64,000 bases of DNA from Clostridiales bacterium. Lineage in GTDB: Bacteria > Bacillota > Clostridia > Oscillospirales > Oscillospiraceae. Shown piece after piece: positions 61,877 through 64,000 of this stretch (within the stretch, counting starts at the first letter, position 1; every line of letters begins with the position of its first letter). Made by a program: the position numbers and the translations under genes. The notes beneath the pieces were generated by a model that was not told the origin of the DNA, ran no database searches, and saw only the letters and a list, made by a program, of their open reading frames with translations. The stretch lies in NCBI GenBank assembly GCA_004557655.1, contig SFGJ01000010.1:10585-74584 (forward strand), given 5' to 3'.

Positions 61877-62965
61877 ATGAAGTATAACCGCACTTTTAAC
61901 TTTTCCGCCGGCCCCGCTATGATGCCGGAACCCGTTCTGGAAGAGATCCGCGACGAAATGATGAACTACCGTGGCAGCGGTATGTGCGTCATGGAGATGA
62001 GCCATCGTTCCAAGGTCTTTCAGCAGATCATCGACGAGGCCGAGGCCGATCTGCGTGATCTGATGAACATTCCCGACAATTACAAGGTTCTGTTCATCCA
62101 GGGCGGCGCCACCCTGCAGTTCGCCGCTGTGGCATGGAATCTGATGAAGAACGGCAAGGCCGTGTACATCGAGACCGGCGCTTGGTCCAAGAAGGCCATT
62201 GCCGAGGCTAAGAAGTACGGCGAGGTTATCGTAGCCGCCTCCTCCAAGGATAAGAATTATAGCTACATTCCCGATTGCTCCGATCTGGACATTCCCGAGG
62301 ACACCGACTATGTCTACATCTGCGAGAATGAGACCATCCACGGTGTGACCTGGAACAAGCTGCCCAACACCAAGGGCCATGTGCTGGTGTCTGACCAGTC
62401 CTCCATGTTCCTGTCCAAGCCCTGCAATGTATCTGACTATGGCATGATCTATGCCGGCGTGCAGAAGAACGTCGGTCCCGCCGGCATGGTGGTGGTCATC
62501 ATCCGCGAAGATCTGATCCGCGAGGATGTCGATCCCAAGATGCCCATTTACATGAGCTACAAGACCCACGCCGACAACGGCTCCATGTACAACACCCCCA
62601 ACTGCTGGGCCATCTACTGCTGTGGCAAGGTCTTCAAGTATCTGAAGTCCATCGGCGGTCTGGAAGAGATGCACAAGCGCAACCTGGCCAAGGCCAAGGT
62701 CATCTATGACTTCCTGGATTCCTCCAAGATGTTCAAGGGTACCGTGGAGCCCGAATTCCGCTCCCTGATGAACATCCCCTTCGTCACCGAGTCCGCCGAG
62801 CTGGATGCCGAAGTGGTCGCCGCTACCAAGTCTGCCGGTTACGACAACCTTAAGGGCCACAAGTCTGTGGGCGGTCTGCGCGCTTCCGTGTACAATGCTA
62901 TGCCCATCGAGGGTGCACAGGCTCTGGTGGAGTTCCTGAAGAAGTTCGAGGCCGAGCATAAGTAA
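61877..62965 (+). CDS. serC: Phosphoserine aminotransferase
   Basis: A 362-residue PLP enzyme of serine synthesis: NFSAGPAMMPEPVLE, MEMSHRSKVF, and the PLP lysine in YAGVQKNVGPAG. It converts 3-phosphohydroxypyruvate to phosphoserine. Strong site AGGAGG. serA follows in the same direction after 72 bp. Confidence 0.97.
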   Translation: MKYNRTFNFSAGPAMMPEPVLEEIRDEMMNYRGSGMCVMEMSHRSKVFQQIIDEAEADLRDLMNIPDNYKVLFIQGGATLQFAAVAWNLMKNGKAVYIETGAWSKKAIAEAKKYGEVIVAASSKDKNYSYIPDCSDLDIPEDTDYVYICENETIHGVTWNKLPNTKGHVLVSDQSSMFLSKPCNVSDYGMIYAGVQKNVGPAGMVVVIIREDLIREDVDPKMPIYMSYKTHADNGSMYNTPNCWAIYCCGKVFKYLKSIGGLEEMHKRNLAKAKVIYDFLDSSKMFKGTVEPEFRSLMNIPFVTESAELDAEVVAATKSAGYDNLKGHKSVGGLRASVYNAMPIEGAQALVEFLKKFEAEHK

Positions 62966-62973
62966 GGCTATTT

Positions 62974-62998
62974 ATAAGGGGGACACCGTCCCCCTTAT
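62974..62998 (+). promoter_or_regulatory. Hairpin between serC and serA
   Basis: Perfect 11-bp stem ATAAGGGGGAC / GTCCCCCTTAT, loop ACC, and no T-run. It may modulate serA expression relative to serC, or stabilise processed mRNA. Confidence 0.5.
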
Positions 62999-63037
62999 CC
63001 CTTCCATTCAAATAAAAAAATAAAGGAGATTACTATT

Positions 63038-63943
63038 ATGCGTATTCTGGTTACCGACGGTATGGATAAAACCGCTATGGCTCAGCTCCGTGAGATGGGT
63101 CACGAGGTAGTGGAGCAGTTCTATGAGCCCGATCAGCTGGGCGCCGCTCTGAAGGATTTCGACGCTGTGGTCGTCCGCTCCAAGACCAAGGTCCGCGCCA
63201 ACCACATTGACGAGGCCAAGGGCGGCAAGCTCAAGCTCATCATCCGCGGCGGCGTGGGCGTGGACAACATTGATGTCAAGTACGCCGAGTCCTGCGGCAT
63301 CACTGTGAAGAATACCCCCCGCGCTTCCTCCCAGTCCGTTGCCGAGCTGGCCATGGGTCATATGTTCTCCTGCGCCCGCTACATTTCCGTCGCCGGTCAC
63401 ACCATGCGCGAGGATAAGTGGGAGAAGAAGGCTTACGGCAAGGGCATCGAGCTGCAGGGCAAGACCCTGGGCATCGTGGGCTTCGGCCGCATCGGCCAGC
63501 ACCTGGGCGTTATGGCTAAGGCCATCGGCATGAAGGTCGTCGCTTTCGATATCTTCCATATCCCCGGCATTGAGGAGCAGCTGGGCATTCCCTATGTGGA
63601 AATGGATGAGCTGCTGGCTCAGTCCGACTTCGTTTCCGTCCACGCTCCCGCAGTGGATGGCGGCGCTCTGATCTCCGCCGAGAACATCGCCAAGATGAAG
63701 GACGGCGTGGTGGTCATCAACACCTCCCGCGGTACCAACGTGGATGAGGCCGCGCTGCTGGCCGCTCTGGAGTCCGGTAAGGTGCGCGCCGCCGGTCTGG
63801 ATGTGTACGCCGACGAGCCCGCCACCAACAAGGCGCTCTACAGCCATCCCATGGTTTCCTGCACGCCGCACATCGGCGCTGCCACTATGGAAGCCCAGGA
63901 ACGTATCGGCGCCGAGATCGTGGAGATCATCAAGAACTTTTAA
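63038..63943 (+). CDS. serA: Short-form D-3-phosphoglycerate dehydrogenase
   Basis: A 301-residue oxidoreductase: catalytic half with IRGGVGVDNIDVKYA, Rossmann motif GIVGFGRIGQHLG, NTSRGTNVDEAAL and the catalytic His in CTPHIGAAT. It opens serine synthesis from 3-phosphoglycerate. The C-terminal ACT domain that provides serine feedback in longer SerA is absent. Start follows AAAGGAGATTACTATT. Confidence 0.93.
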   Translation: MRILVTDGMDKTAMAQLREMGHEVVEQFYEPDQLGAALKDFDAVVVRSKTKVRANHIDEAKGGKLKLIIRGGVGVDNIDVKYAESCGITVKNTPRASSQSVAELAMGHMFSCARYISVAGHTMREDKWEKKAYGKGIELQGKTLGIVGFGRIGQHLGVMAKAIGMKVVAFDIFHIPGIEEQLGIPYVEMDELLAQSDFVSVHAPAVDGGALISAENIAKMKDGVVVINTSRGTNVDEAALLAALESGKVRAAGLDVYADEPATNKALYSHPMVSCTPHIGAATMEAQERIGAEIVEIIKNF

Positions 63944-64000
63944 GTTTCTCTTCTCCGCGCCGCTGTCCGGCGTCCTCGCGGCATAGCCGCTGCGGTCGGA

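Overview
The window has two parts: the end of a conjugative element (about 1-16.9 kb, all on the minus strand) and a stretch of housekeeping chromosome (about 16.9-64 kb). The organism looks like a spore-forming anaerobe of the Clostridia, most likely an Oscillospiraceae-type gut bacterium. The reasons are an uninterrupted sporulation sigma factor SigK, a monomeric [FeFe] hydrogenase, GC-rich genes behind very consensus-like sigma-A promoters (TTGACA-17-TATAAT), AGGAGG-type ribosome sites, and a mobile element of the Tn1549-like family common in gut Clostridia. The species call is inference.

Region 1 (1-16.9 kb), read from right to left: a Cys-rich unknown protein and an ArdA-type antirestriction protein behind a leader hairpin that looks like an attenuator; a lipoprotein with a low-complexity stalk; a terminator; a complete sortase-assembled pilus cassette (thioester tip adhesin with LPFTG, backbone pilin with YPKN and LPKTG, two sortases); small DUF proteins, an orphan Dam-type methylase and a winged-helix protein; then the mating-channel genes (DUF3852 small membrane protein, VirB6-like protein, PrgI-like protein, a separate VirB4-N-terminal-like protein, DUF3846, VirB4 ATPase cut by the left edge). 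A 50-codon remnant of a C5 cytosine methyltransferase lies beside an 81-bp segment bounded by inverted repeats. Relaxase, coupling protein and integrase are not seen and presumably lie to the left. The element side stops next to the 3' end of tRNA-Cys, a plausible attachment site, after about 325 bp rich in inverted repeats.

Region 2 (16.9-33.7 kb): a five-gene tRNA operon (Val-Asp-Phe-Gly-Cys); yerC-methyltransferase-hslO; an SOS-boxed Y-family polymerase with its YolD partner; prfC; cls-yhaM-PHP phosphatase; pncB; potABCD polyamine uptake; a lipoprotein under a promoter with a built-in palindrome.

Region 3 (33.8-48.5 kb): RluA-type pseudouridine synthase, yceD-rpmF, a DUF512 radical SAM protein followed by der-plsY, an EamA transporter whose frame runs through its own terminator, the [FeFe] hydrogenase, sigK, mgtC, an HTH regulator, and comEC-holA-rnmV.

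Region 4 (48.6-64 kb): a large secreted M28-like peptidase with an NPATG wall-sorting tail, an intergenic string of hairpins, a CYTH protein, glnS, the ribosomal/transcription block rpmG-secE-nusG-rplK-rplA-rplJ-rplL with an L10 leader, ruvX and a flavoprotein, DUF421 and ClC membrane proteins, and serC-serA for serine synthesis.
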